Shown here in pieces: positions 1 to 7,885 of a DNA stretch of 64,000 bases; within the stretch, counting starts at the first letter, position 1; every line of letters begins with the position of its first letter. The notes under the pieces were generated by a model. It saw nothing but the letters and a program-made list of their open reading frames with translations. It ran no database searches and was not told the origin of the DNA. Source of the DNA: Cupriavidus yeoncheonensis. GTDB taxonomy: Bacteria > Pseudomonadota > Gammaproteobacteria > Burkholderiales > Burkholderiaceae. The stretch spans positions 80,090 to 144,089 of the forward strand of contig NZ_CAJPUY010000020.1 in NCBI RefSeq assembly GCF_905397275.1, in the 5' to 3' direction. The translations under genes were made by a program, and so were the position numbers.

Positions 1-761
1 CATGCCTGCAGCACGCCGTTGTGTTCCACGCTGCGCTCCATGATCGAGTATTCGGTCTGGATCGCGGACACCGGATGCACGGCGTGGGCACGTCGGATGG
101 TGCGTGCGCTGGGCTCCGACAGGCCGAAGTGCAGCACCTTGCCCTGCTGGATCAGATACTTGATGGTGCCGGCCACCTCTTCGATCGGCACGGTCAGGTC
201 GACGCGGTGCTGGTAGTACAGGTCGATTCGGTCGGTCTTCAGGCGCTTGAGCGATTCCTCGACGACGCGGCGGATGCGCTGGGGGCGGCTGTCCAGGCCG
301 TTTGTGCCGTCGATCTTGAAGCCGAACTTGGTGGCGATCACCACATGGTTGCGCACCGGCTTAAGGGCCTCGGCGACGAGTGCCTCGTTGACGTAGGGAC
401 CATAGACCTCTGCGGTGTCGAAGAAGGTGATGCCGCGCTCATAGGCGTCGCGAATCACGCGGATGCTCGTCGCGCGGTCCACGCCGGGGCCATAGTGGCC
501 GGGGCTGTTGCTCATGCAGCCGAAGCCCAGTTCCGATACCGTGAGGCCACCTAGCCTGCGCGTCCTTATGGTGTAAGCCTTTTCGCGATTGCCGACACGC
601 TGCGCAGTTTGTGCCGCAGCGGGAGTGGCCCAGGACGAAGCACCGATTGGCAGGGCTGCGCCAGCCGCTGCGATGCTTGCGGTCTTCAAAAATCCGCGCC
701 TATCGGCGGCCATGCCAGGCTTTTCTATGGTTTCGCGATCAGTGAGGTTCTGCGTGCTCAT
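1..761 (-). CDS. Tat-exported aldo/keto reductase (3' end outside window)
   Basis: Probable NAD(P)H-dependent aldo/keto reductase of the voltage-channel-beta-like AKR group. The visible 253 residues contain the AKR tetrad in order: Asp and Tyr in FFDTAEVYGP, Lys in VIATKFG and His in YYQHRVD. The N-terminus carries a twin-arginine signal (DRRGFLK followed by an Ala-rich stretch ending ATPAAAQ), so a periplasmic location is inferred. This is seen in some paralogues but is unusual for cytosolic AKRs. The ATG at 761 follows GGGGA closely; an in-frame ATG at 788 and one at 713, nearer the twin arginine, are alternatives. The gene is transcribed leftward and its C-terminus lies beyond the left edge. 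It is separated from the upstream bicupin gene by a terminator, so it probably has its own promoter. Confidence 0.85.
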   Translation of the reverse strand, partial: MSTQNLTDRETIEKPGMAADRRGFLKTASIAAAGAALPIGASSWATPAAAQTAQRVGNREKAYTIRTRRLGGLTVSELGFGCMSNSPGHYGPGVDRATSIRVIRDAYERGITFFDTAEVYGPYVNEALVAEALKPVRNHVVIATKFGFKIDGTNGLDSRPQRIRRVVEESLKRLKTDRIDLYYQHRVDLTVPIEEVAGTIKYLIQQGKVLHFGLSEPSARTIRRAHAVHPVSAIQTEYSIMERSVEHNGVLQA

Positions 762-847
762 GTTCCCCGCCAGGATTGGCTTCTTCATGCCCTGTATGTT
801 GGGTCACGGAAGTCAACTTAACTAGCTAATGAAACCTTAAAAGGCAT

Positions 848-862
848 ATTAGTTGTGCTAAT
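848..862. promoter_or_regulatory. Palindrome ATTAG-N5-CTAAT upstream of the aldo/keto reductase
   Basis: A perfect 5-bp inverted repeat with a 5-bp spacer, which fits the T-N11-A pattern of LysR-type boxes. It lies in an AT-rich stretch between the terminator at 885-909 and the reductase start. Another CTAAT occurs at 826-830. The operator role is inferred from position and symmetry only. Confidence 0.3.
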
Positions 863-884
863 TAGAGGAACAGTCATCGTGAAA

Positions 885-909
885 CAAAAAAGTCCCGCGA
901 GCGCGGGAC
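885..909 (-). terminator. Rho-independent terminator of the leftward bicupin gene
   Basis: On the minus strand a perfect 8-bp GC stem (GTCCCGCG/CGCGGGAC, 892-909) is followed directly by a run of T (the A run at 885-891 on the plus strand). It lies about 70 bp past the bicupin stop codon. Confidence 0.85.
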
Positions 910-912
910 AGG

Positions 913-938
913 CCTTCGGTTCAGGCGTGAACCGAAGG
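913..938. terminator. Second perfect hairpin next to the terminator
   Basis: CCTTCGGTTCA and TGAACCGAAGG form a perfect 11-bp stem with a GGCG loop, 3 bp from the first hairpin. It has no T run of its own, so it probably strengthens termination or protects the mRNA 3' end. Confidence 0.5.
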
Positions 939-977
939 TGAGACACATATGGGTAGAGGGGCCTTCCCCCTGCGCAC

Positions 978-1739
978 TCACCAACCCGCGCGCTCCTCCT
1001 GCGGATACTGCAGCACCATCGCCTCCAGGCCATTCGCGCCGGCACGGATTTCGAACTTCTCCTCAGTCGGCTCCACCACCACCATGGACCACTGCGGCAG
1101 TTCTTCGTCACCGTGGATAAGACTGCCGTTGCCGACGAAGAGGTAGTAGCCGCCTGCAGCGCGGGGATCGGGACCCTGCACCGACATGCCCTCGCCGAGC
1201 CGTACCACTTGCGCAGCCATGCCATCCGATTCGTCGGCGAACAGGGTTTCCCACGTCACTTCCTTGCGGGACTTCAGAACCGGTTCGGTAGAGAAGCGCA
1301 CCGGCTCCGACGTCAGGTGGCGCCGCTTGCTTTGCTCAAGCTTTTCGCGGTAGCCCGGCTTGTCCAGATAGATCGGCTCGGAATTTCCCGTGTACATACG
1401 CATCGCCACGAAAGAGAGGCCTTGGGGGCCAGCCACGATTGGGCCATAAGCGGTGTGGTGATCCTTGAACTGGACGGTAAGCGGCTGCAGCACCTGGCCG
1501 CGGTTGCCGATCGTGCCCGATCCGGCGATGAACAGTTGAAACATCGTCACGCCGTGGAAGTGGGGGACGATGGTTTCGTTCGCATCCAACTCCGACATCG
1601 TGGCTTGCGGCCCCGACTGCCGCTCGGCTGAGGAACGCGGTCCGAAGAACACGGTGCCCCAATGCCTGTTACCGGTCCCCGGGGAAACCACAACATCCCG
1701 TTTTGCCAGGGCGTCGGCGCCACTTCGCGTGTAAATCAT
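978..1739 (-). CDS. Bicupin-like cupin-domain protein
   Basis: A 253-residue protein with two cupin-like halves. The first contains PHFHGVTMFQLFIAGSG, a cupin motif 1 with likely metal-binding His residues. The second half starts near the WETLFADES segment and ends in a beta-rich C-terminus. The enzymatic role is unknown; cupins of this type are often found beside catabolic operons as dioxygenase- or isomerase-like enzymes. The ATG at 1739 has AAGGAG eight bases upstream; an ATG at 1745 is too close to that site. The architecture resembles the bicupin at 55244-56083. The gene is divergent from the acyl-CoA synthetase operon and shares its regulatory gap. Confidence 0.75.
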   Translation of the reverse strand: MIYTRSGADALAKRDVVVSPGTGNRHWGTVFFGPRSSAERQSGPQATMSELDANETIVPHFHGVTMFQLFIAGSGTIGNRGQVLQPLTVQFKDHHTAYGPIVAGPQGLSFVAMRMYTGNSEPIYLDKPGYREKLEQSKRRHLTSEPVRFSTEPVLKSRKEVTWETLFADESDGMAAQVVRLGEGMSVQGPDPRAAGGYYLFVGNGSLIHGDEELPQWSMVVVEPTEEKFEIRAGANGLEAMVLQYPQEERAGW

Positions 1740-2076
1740 GGTCATTTCTCCTTTGCGTCTGCCGCAGGTGGCGGAATAACTCCGCGCTGGTTTGCGGGTT
1801 GCGCAGAGCAGGCCGGCAACCCATGTCTGCATCGTAGCAGAAGTTTTGATGAATAGCATCAGTTTCGATGTATGGAACCAGAGTGACGCTGGCTTTGTGG
1901 TTCTGAAGAATGAAACCGATTCCGAAAATGTTGACTGTGCTGACGGGTGGGACTAAAGTCGGGGCTATCGGAGCCTGCACAGCGCCTGGCCCGCAGGGGC
2001 TGCTCGTCGCAGACGTTGTCGCGCATCAGTGCGCAGTTTTGTCCCGATGTGTCTCGGGAAGGGATCAACACTAGGT
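1740..2076. promoter_or_regulatory. Divergent promoter region between bicupin and acyl-CoA synthetase genes
   Basis: This 337-bp gap carries the TGATG-N5-CATCA palindrome and the GTTTC-N7-GGAAC element at 1847-1878. A further GAACCA...TGGTTC pair lies at about 1875-1905. No gene is supported here. Confidence 0.5.
1847..1878. promoter_or_regulatory. Candidate IclR-type operator in the bicupin/acyl-CoA synthetase gap
   Basis: The 337-bp divergent gap 1740-2076 holds a palindrome TGATG-N5-CATCA (1847-1861) followed directly by GTTTC-N7-GGAAC (1862-1878). The combination TGAATAGCAT-N10-GTATGRAACC recurs in inverted orientation in the thiolase/rubredoxin gap at 11539-11568. The GTTYC-N7-GRAAC core also occurs before the FadB-like gene at 16846. 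Binding by the nearby IclR protein is an inference. Confidence 0.5.
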
Positions 2077-4227
2077 ATGAACAAATTCAGTCATCTATTC
2101 GAGCCTCGCGCTATTGCCGTGGTGGGCGTCTCCGACGATGTCGCGCGCCCGGGTTCGCAGGTTGTGCGGGCACTGCTCAAGAACGGCTACCGAGGCAGGA
2201 TCTTTCCGGTTAATCCGAAGTACGAGCAGTTCGACGGCCTGAAGTGCTACGCGTCCGTTGCCGATATTGAGGATGACGTGGATCTGGTCGTCATCGGTGT
2301 CCCGGCCAAAGGTGTGCTGCCGGTGGTGGAGGCGGCAGCGGAGAAGGGTGTGCCGTTTGCGCTGATCCTCAGTGGCGGCTTCCGCGAAAGCGGCCCGGAA
2401 GGCGTGGAGCGCGAACGCCGGATGCTCGAGATCGCGCGAGGATCCGGCATGCGCATCGTAGGACCGAACTGCCTGGGCTTTGCAAACCTTCATGACAATG
2501 TCTATGCCGCCTTTGGCAGCATCACGCGCGAGCCGAAGCTCATGCCCGGTTCCGTTTCGCTGGTGACGCAAAGCGGCGGTTTCGGGTATAGCATCGCACT
2601 GGCTTGCGAGGCCGCCGGCATCGGTTTCCGGCACGTGATCGCGACTGGCAATGAAAGCGATATCGATACCGTCCAGTTGATTGATGCCCTGCTCGATGAT
2701 GACGAGACCAAGATCATCCTTGCCTATATCGAAGGTACCCGGGACGGTCGGGCACTGCTCGACGTCGGGCAGCGTGCGATGGCCCGTGGCAAGCCGCTGC
2801 TGCTGTGGAAGGCAGGGGTGACCGAGCAGGGCGCGCGCGCCGCGGCGTCGCATACCGCCAGCATGACCAGCAGCTATGACTATTACTCTGCGGCTTTCAA
2901 GCAGAGCGGGATCGTGGAGATCCGCGAGATTGACCAGGCGGTCGACTACCTGAAGGCGCTTGAAGGCGGCAAGTATCCGGCGGGCGGCGGAGTGGCGGTG
3001 ATGGGGGTGTCCGGCGGCTCGGCAATCGTCTTTGCTGACGCCGGCGAGCCGGCGGGTCTGTCCCTGTGCGAGCTGACCGACAAGACCCAGGCAAGCCTTC
3101 AGACGGTTATCCCCAACATCGGGGCCGTCCATAATCCCATCGACCTGACCGCAGGCTACTTTTCCGCCAGCAATCGCGCCAATCTGGAAACGGCGGTACG
3201 TGCCACGCTGGCCGACCCCAATGTACATGCGGTGTGCGTGAACATCGCGACGACCGGCAAGGCGGGGAGCCTGGTGGCGGCAGAGGTGCTGGGGGAAATT
3301 GCCGGCTCGACCGAAAAGCCCATCGTCGTCTTCTCATCGGCTCCGGCCAGCCAGGTCGGCGACGCGCTGGCGGTGTTCGCGAAGGCAAACATTCCCGTAC
3401 TGCGGTCGCCGTCACGCGCGGCCGGCGCGCTGGCCATGCTGGCCAGCTACCGGCAGGCCCGCGCGCGTGTCGAACGCGCCGCTGCCGCTACGCAAAACGT
3501 GACGGCACCGCGCGAAGTGTTCCCGCGCAACGCCCAGGGCTCGTCGCTGTCCGAAGCCGAGGCCAAGGCGATTCTCGCGGCGGCTGGCATTCCCGTGTCC
3601 AGGGATGTGATCGTCAGCGGTGTCGAAGAGGCTGCCGTCTTCGACAAGATGACCGCGCCGCTGGTGGTCAAGATCGTCTCGCCGGATATCGCGCACAAGA
3701 CGGATGTGGGCGGTGTCAAGGTGGGCATCCGTACGCGCGCCGAGCTGGAGGCAGCAATTGCCGAGGTTCTGGACAATGCGCGCCAGAAGGCGCCGTCTGC
3801 CCGTATTTCCGGCGTGCTGGTGACGGAAATGATCCAGGGCGGTTTCGAACTGATTGCGGGCGTGGTCAACGACGAGGTCTTTGGGCCAGTCGTGGCCGTC
3901 GGTGCGGGCGGCATCTACGCCGAACTGCTTGGCGACACCACCTGCAGGCTGGCGCCGTTTGACGAAGTGACGGCACGCGAGATGCTCGATGAGCTGAAGT
4001 GCCGGCGTATCCTCGACGGCGTCCGGGGCAAGCCGGCGCTGGATGTCGATGCCGCGGCGCGCGCGCTCGCTGCGCTGTCGCGCTTTGCGTGGGAAGCACG
4101 CGACCAGGTGGGAGAAGTCGATATCAATCCCGTGTTCGTCCTGGCTGATGGCGTGGTGGCCGCCGACGCCGTCATCATTCCTAAGGCTCGCCCGGCAGTG
4201 CAGCCCGTCTCGGGAGAAAAATCATGA
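2077..4227 (+). CDS. Acyl-CoA synthetase, NDP-forming (fused alpha/beta, ATP-grasp)
   Basis: A 716-residue fused ADP-forming acyl-CoA synthetase, predicted to activate a carboxylic acid with ATP and CoA through a phosphohistidine. The N-terminal CoA-binding Rossmann domain starts at FEPRAIAVVGVS (about residues 8-100). The succinyl-CoA-ligase-like domains follow, with the SHTASM segment holding the likely phospho-His (the family usually has SHTG). The C-terminal ATP-grasp domain (about 490-700) includes PLVVKIVSPDIAHKTDVGGV and ends near GEVDINPVF. The ATG at 2077 begins the conserved MNKFSHLFEP segment; upstream in-frame ATGs add unconserved sequence. It is first in a tight four-gene operon, and its stop overlaps the next start as ATGA. 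The substrate is unknown. Confidence 0.9.
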   Translation: MNKFSHLFEPRAIAVVGVSDDVARPGSQVVRALLKNGYRGRIFPVNPKYEQFDGLKCYASVADIEDDVDLVVIGVPAKGVLPVVEAAAEKGVPFALILSGGFRESGPEGVERERRMLEIARGSGMRIVGPNCLGFANLHDNVYAAFGSITREPKLMPGSVSLVTQSGGFGYSIALACEAAGIGFRHVIATGNESDIDTVQLIDALLDDDETKIILAYIEGTRDGRALLDVGQRAMARGKPLLLWKAGVTEQGARAAASHTASMTSSYDYYSAAFKQSGIVEIREIDQAVDYLKALEGGKYPAGGGVAVMGVSGGSAIVFADAGEPAGLSLCELTDKTQASLQTVIPNIGAVHNPIDLTAGYFSASNRANLETAVRATLADPNVHAVCVNIATTGKAGSLVAAEVLGEIAGSTEKPIVVFSSAPASQVGDALAVFAKANIPVLRSPSRAAGALAMLASYRQARARVERAAAATQNVTAPREVFPRNAQGSSLSEAEAKAILAAAGIPVSRDVIVSGVEEAAVFDKMTAPLVVKIVSPDIAHKTDVGGVKVGIRTRAELEAAIAEVLDNARQKAPSARISGVLVTEMIQGGFELIAGVVNDEVFGPVVAVGAGGIYAELLGDTTCRLAPFDEVTAREMLDELKCRRILDGVRGKPALDVDAAARALAALSRFAWEARDQVGEVDINPVFVLADGVVAADAVIIPKARPAVQPVSGEKS

Positions 4228-5276
4228 CCGAAACAGTAATGGAGCTGCCGACCCACCCGGTCACGTTCGAGCCGGTCGGTCACACGCTGCCGGTGCGTGA
4301 GGGGGATACGATCCTTGCGGCCGCGCTAAGCCACAATTTTCCGCTGCCGCATGGCTGCCGCACCGGCACCTGCGGTACCTGCAAGGCCCGGGTGCTGGAA
4401 GGTGAAGTGGATCACGGCGATTCCGACGGCTGCGTGCTGTCGGCTGCCGAACGTGCTCAGGGCTATGCCCTGCTTTGCCAGGCCAAGCCGCGCTCCGCGC
4501 TGGCGATCGCCAGCAGCGTGGTGCGCGAAAACATGGACATCCCCATCGTGCGCCTGCCTTGCCGGGTGCAACAACTGGAGCGCCTGGCGCACGACGTCAT
4601 GCGCATCCGCTTGCGCCTGCCCGCCAGGCAACGCCTGAAGTTCCTGCCAGGGCAGTACATCAATATCGTGATGCCGGGCGGTATCCGCCGCAGCCTGTCG
4701 ATGGCCAACTCGCCGCAGGACGAGGAGTTGGTCGAACTGCACCTGCGCAACTACGGCGGGCCGTTCAGCACCCACGTCTTCAATGTGCTGAAGGAAAACG
4801 ACCTGCTGCGCATCGAAGGCCCGGTAGGCGCGTTTTTCGTCCGCGAGCAGAGCGCCAAGCCGATCATCTTCGTGGCCAGCGGCACGGGCTTCGCGCCGAT
4901 CAAGGCAATGATCGAGCATGAGGCCAGCAAAGGTAGTGGCCGTCCGATGAACCTGTACTGGGGGGGGCGCCGTCCTGCTGACCTCTACCTGGATGCGCTG
5001 GCGAAGACCTGGCAAGAGAAATATGGCGTCCGCTACGTGCCGGTGGTGTCCGAGGCCCGCGCCGAAGACGCCTGGCAGGGGCGCACTGGCTTTGTCCACC
5101 GCGCCGTGATGGAAGACCATCCTGATCTGTCTGGCCACCAGGTCTACGCGTGTGGCGCGCCGATCGTCGTGCAGTCGGCCCGCGATGATTTCATCAATGT
5201 ATGCCGCCTGCCGGAGACCGAGTTCTTTGCCGACATCTTCGTGTCTGGCGGTAGCAAGGTCCGCGCGGCTGCTTAG
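4224..5276 (+). CDS. 2Fe-2S/FAD/NAD(P)H oxidoreductase (ferredoxin-reductase type)
   Basis: A 350-residue electron-transfer reductase of the phenol-hydroxylase-reductase/CDP-6-deoxyhexulose-dehydrase-reductase type. A plant-type 2Fe-2S domain at the N-terminus has Cys45, Cys50, Cys53 and Cys85 (C-x4-C-x2-C...C). The FAD-binding domain has RRSLSMAN, and the NAD(P) domain has ASGTGFAPIKAM and VYACGAP. Such proteins pass electrons from NAD(P)H to an oxygenase or dehydratase partner, but no oxygenase gene is present in the window. The partner is therefore elsewhere, or could be an unrecognised protein. The start overlaps the stop of the acyl-CoA synthetase, which indicates translational coupling. 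Confidence 0.9.
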   Translation: MTETVMELPTHPVTFEPVGHTLPVREGDTILAAALSHNFPLPHGCRTGTCGTCKARVLEGEVDHGDSDGCVLSAAERAQGYALLCQAKPRSALAIASSVVRENMDIPIVRLPCRVQQLERLAHDVMRIRLRLPARQRLKFLPGQYINIVMPGGIRRSLSMANSPQDEELVELHLRNYGGPFSTHVFNVLKENDLLRIEGPVGAFFVREQSAKPIIFVASGTGFAPIKAMIEHEASKGSGRPMNLYWGGRRPADLYLDALAKTWQEKYGVRYVPVVSEARAEDAWQGRTGFVHRAVMEDHPDLSGHQVYACGAPIVVQSARDDFINVCRLPETEFFADIFVSGGSKVRAAA

Positions 5277-5302
5277 CAGAAGAAAATCAGGAGACAGCTT
5301 TC

Positions 5303-6046
5303 ATGAATACCACGCAAGAGAATCTCGTCGTTGAACGTGCAGAAGACTTTCTGTGGATCACGATCAATCGTGCCGAGAAAGCGAACGCGATGACCGTCGC
5401 CATCATGGAGGGCATCACCGCAGCGATCCGGGATGGCGCGGGAGATCAGACGGTCAAGGCCGTGCTGCTGACGGCGGCGGGAGGCCGTGTGTTCAGTGGT
5501 GGCGCCGATGTGCGGGAGCAGCCCGAAGACGGCGACATGGCGCGTCAGCGCGAGCACCGGTCGCAAGCGCTGGCGGCATTGCAGGATGCCGTGATGGACA
5601 ACCCGGTCCCGGTCATTGCCGTACTGAACGGCATCGCCAGCGGTGGTGGCGCCATGTTGGCGTTGCTGGCGGATGCCTGTGTCGCGGCGGAAACGGCTTC
5701 GCTGTCCTTGCCGGAAATCGATCTTGGCATTCCGACCTTTTCCGGCGCGAATATCCTCGAGGTCATCGGCGGACGTGCGCTGGCGCTGGACCTGATCCAG
5801 ACGGGCAGGCGCATGCCGGCGCGCGAAGCGCTGACGCGGGGGCTGGTGGCGGCCGTGGTGCCAGCCGATGAACTGAAGCAGGCGGCAAGAGGACTGGCAG
5901 GAACGTTGGGCGCCAAGGAGCGACGCGTATTTGCCGACAACAAGCAATGGATCAACCGGGAACTGAAGGCGGCGCTGCTGGAAGCGCGTGCGCAGCATGC
6001 CCGGCACCGCAAGGCCGTCGCGGCGGCCGAAGCTGTGGCGCACTAA
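5303..6046 (+). CDS. Enoyl-CoA hydratase/isomerase family protein
   Basis: A 247-residue crotonase-fold protein, probably acting on the CoA thioester made by the upstream synthetase. Oxyanion-hole segments are FSGGADV and ASGGGAML. The second catalytic Glu is present (LPEIDLGIP), but the first, normally in GGGxE, is replaced by Met (GGGAM). It may therefore be an isomerase or another crotonase activity rather than a classical hydratase. AGGAG lies nine bases before the ATG. It sits 26 bp after the reductase in the same operon. Confidence 0.85.
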   Translation: MNTTQENLVVERAEDFLWITINRAEKANAMTVAIMEGITAAIRDGAGDQTVKAVLLTAAGGRVFSGGADVREQPEDGDMARQREHRSQALAALQDAVMDNPVPVIAVLNGIASGGGAMLALLADACVAAETASLSLPEIDLGIPTFSGANILEVIGGRALALDLIQTGRRMPAREALTRGLVAAVVPADELKQAARGLAGTLGAKERRVFADNKQWINRELKAALLEARAQHARHRKAVAAAEAVAH

Positions 6047-6062
6047 CAATCAGGAGGGGAAA

Positions 6063-6848
6063 GTGGCAGACCTGGAGATTGAAACGATTGGCCGCGTGAT
6101 GGTCGCGCGCCTGAATCGACCGGAGAAGAAGAACGCGTTGAGTGAGGAAATGCTCGAACTCCTGCGCGCGGCACTGAAGAGTGCGAACGAAGACCCGAGC
6201 ATCGGCAGCTTTGTCATTACCGGCAGTGGGGACGCGTTCTGCTCGGGCGGCGATCTTGGCCGACGCGGATCGGAAGCCGACCCGACACCGCTGGAGCGCA
6301 AGCGGAGGCTCCAGAATGTCACCCATCAGGTTGCATTGGCGGTGGAAGAATTCGAGAAGCCGCTCATCGCCGCCGTGAACGGGGCCGCCGTGGGAGCGGG
6401 CATGGATCTTTCGCTCATGTGCGACCTGCGCTTTGCGGCGAGAACCGCGCGGTTTGCGGAGGCGTACATCCGTGTCGGCCTTCTGCCCGGCAACGGCGGC
6501 TGCTATTTCCTGCCGCGCCTGGTAGGTCCGGCCAAGGCGTTGGAGCTGCTTTGGACCGGCGATTTCGTGCCGGCGGAAGAGGCGCTGCGTATCGGGCTGG
6601 TCAACCGTGTTTGCAGCGCGGACGACCTGATGCAGGAGACGATCGCCTTTGCCCAGCGCCTGGCGGACGGACCGCCGATCCAGACACGCGATATCAAGAA
6701 GCTGATGTATCAATCGCAGCGCACCGACCTGCGCACGAGCCTGGAAACGGTGGCATCGCACATGGCAGTCGTGCAATCGACGCGGGACTACAAGGAGGCG
6801 ATCCTGGCTTACAAGGAGAAGCGCAAGCCCGTATTCGAAGGCCGCTGA
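6063..6848 (+). CDS. Enoyl-CoA hydratase/isomerase family protein (GTG start)
   Basis: A 261-residue crotonase-fold protein, paralogous to the preceding gene. The motifs are FCSGGDLG, AAVGAGMDLSLMCDLRFA and FAEAYIRVGLLPGNGG. Asp stands where hydratases have the first Glu (GAGMD), and Tyr where they have the second (AEAY), as in PaaG-like isomerases and related crotonases. The GTG start at 6063 is favoured because AGGAGGGG lies just upstream at 6052-6059; the next ATG is too far inside. It is the last gene of the 2077-6848 operon. Confidence 0.85.
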   Translation: MADLEIETIGRVMVARLNRPEKKNALSEEMLELLRAALKSANEDPSIGSFVITGSGDAFCSGGDLGRRGSEADPTPLERKRRLQNVTHQVALAVEEFEKPLIAAVNGAAVGAGMDLSLMCDLRFAARTARFAEAYIRVGLLPGNGGCYFLPRLVGPAKALELLWTGDFVPAEEALRIGLVNRVCSADDLMQETIAFAQRLADGPPIQTRDIKKLMYQSQRTDLRTSLETVASHMAVVQSTRDYKEAILAYKEKRKPVFEGR

Positions 6849-6912
6849 GCCCCATGGCCTTTCGCTTATGCTGAGTGCTTTAAGGGTAACATTTTGAGGC
6901 GGGTGTAGCGTT

Positions 6913-6981
6913 GCGCCCCGCAGTGGATCACGGCGGTGGCATTGGGGCGCGTGTGGGGCATGGCGACCCCACTGCCGTGAT
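6913..6981. promoter_or_regulatory. Overlapping inverted repeats upstream of the IclR gene
   Basis: This intergenic stretch holds nested symmetry: GCGCCCC (6913-6919) with GGGGCGC (6944-6950), GCAGTGG (6920-6926) with CCACTGC (6969-6975), and ATCACGGCGGTGG (6927-6939) with CCACTGCCGTGAT (6969-6981, one mismatch). It could be a terminator/attenuator of the upstream operon or a binding site for autoregulation of the IclR gene. No T run follows. Confidence 0.4.
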
Positions 6982-7007
6982 GTACCATACAGGGTTTCTA
7001 AATATGG

Positions 7008-7760
7008 ATGGAATACCTCCAAATGATGCGCTCGGTGCAACGTATTCTTGCTGTATTCGAAAGCTTCACGGCCGAACGGAGCAGCCTGACGCTACAGGAG
7101 ATTGCTGACCGCATCGAGCTGCCGAAGTCCACGACGTTCCGCATCGTCCAGAGCCTGGACCAGGCGGGCTACCTGGTCCGGCTTGAAGACCAGCAGTACT
7201 GCCTGTCGTTCCGCTTCACACGGCTCGCCGGCCTGGTGAAAAGCACGCTCGGGATCCGCGAGATTGCCCGTCCGATCCTGATCGAGTTGGCGGAAAAGAC
7301 CAAGGAAACGATCTCGCTGCATACCGTCAGCGGCCAGAACCGCATCTGCATCGACGCGGTGTCGACAGACGCCTCGCCGCTGCGCGCCGTGGTCCAGTCG
7401 GGCGAGCAGATCCCGCTGCTCGTGGGATCCGGCTCCAAGGTGCTGATGGCGTATATGCCGAAGGATGAAGCCGCCCCCTTCGTCACCGCTGTTGCCAAGG
7501 CGACCAAGCGAACCAAGGCCGACGTGCTGGCCGAATTCGAGAAAGTGCGCGAGCAAGGTTATTCGGTCTCGCATGGGGAACGCCTGCTGGGCATCTCGGC
7601 GATTTCGGCGCCCATCAAGGACGTACACGAAGAAGTGCACTATTGCCTGTCGCTTGGCGCACCGACCGTGCGCTTGCAGACTCGCGAAAAGGAACTCGTC
7701 AAGCAAGTGGTCAATGCCGCCGCCAATATCTCGCTGCAGTTCGGCGGCCGGCTGGAATAA
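7008..7760 (+). CDS. IclR-family transcriptional regulator
   Basis: A 250-residue regulator. The N-terminal winged helix-turn-helix (residues about 6-65) includes LTLQEIADRIELPKSTTFRIV. The C-terminal effector-binding IclR domain includes KETISLHTVSGQNRICID, VLMAYMPKDEA and SHGERLLGISAISAPI. It is placed between the CoA-ligase/hydratase operon and the convergent thiolase operon and probably controls both. In-frame ATG codons at 7023 and 7026 give an N-terminus more typical of the family (MRSVQRI) and may be the true start. A weak GTTTC-N7-GGATG copy of the proposed operator overlaps the start region, suggesting autoregulation. Confidence 0.9.
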   Translation: MEYLQMMRSVQRILAVFESFTAERSSLTLQEIADRIELPKSTTFRIVQSLDQAGYLVRLEDQQYCLSFRFTRLAGLVKSTLGIREIARPILIELAEKTKETISLHTVSGQNRICIDAVSTDASPLRAVVQSGEQIPLLVGSGSKVLMAYMPKDEAAPFVTAVAKATKRTKADVLAEFEKVREQGYSVSHGERLLGISAISAPIKDVHEEVHYCLSLGAPTVRLQTREKELVKQVVNAAANISLQFGGRLE

Positions 7761-7821
7761 CCTCAGCTTCGATCCATTGCCGCGGTAGTGCGTTTGCTGC
7801 GTACTGGCAAACGCGTACTGG

Positions 7822-7856
7822 AAAAGGGGTAGGTGCGCGGGCACATGGTCTACCCC
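7822..7856 (-). terminator. Terminator of the leftward thiolase-DUF35-lactonase-SDR operon
   Basis: GGGGTAG (7826-7832) and CTACCCC (7850-7856) form a 7-bp stem. On the minus strand it is followed by TTTTC. It lies just after the SDR stop, between convergent genes. A second stem, GCGTTTG/CAAACGC (7790-7814), sits on the IclR side without a T run. Confidence 0.6.
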
Positions 7857-7885
7857 GAATCCTTCGCTCCTCGATCGCTAGTGCG

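Noticed and set aside
2095..3228. A 377-codon antisense frame over the acyl-CoA synthetase
   Set aside because: It overlaps a well-supported gene completely and has no recognisable motifs.
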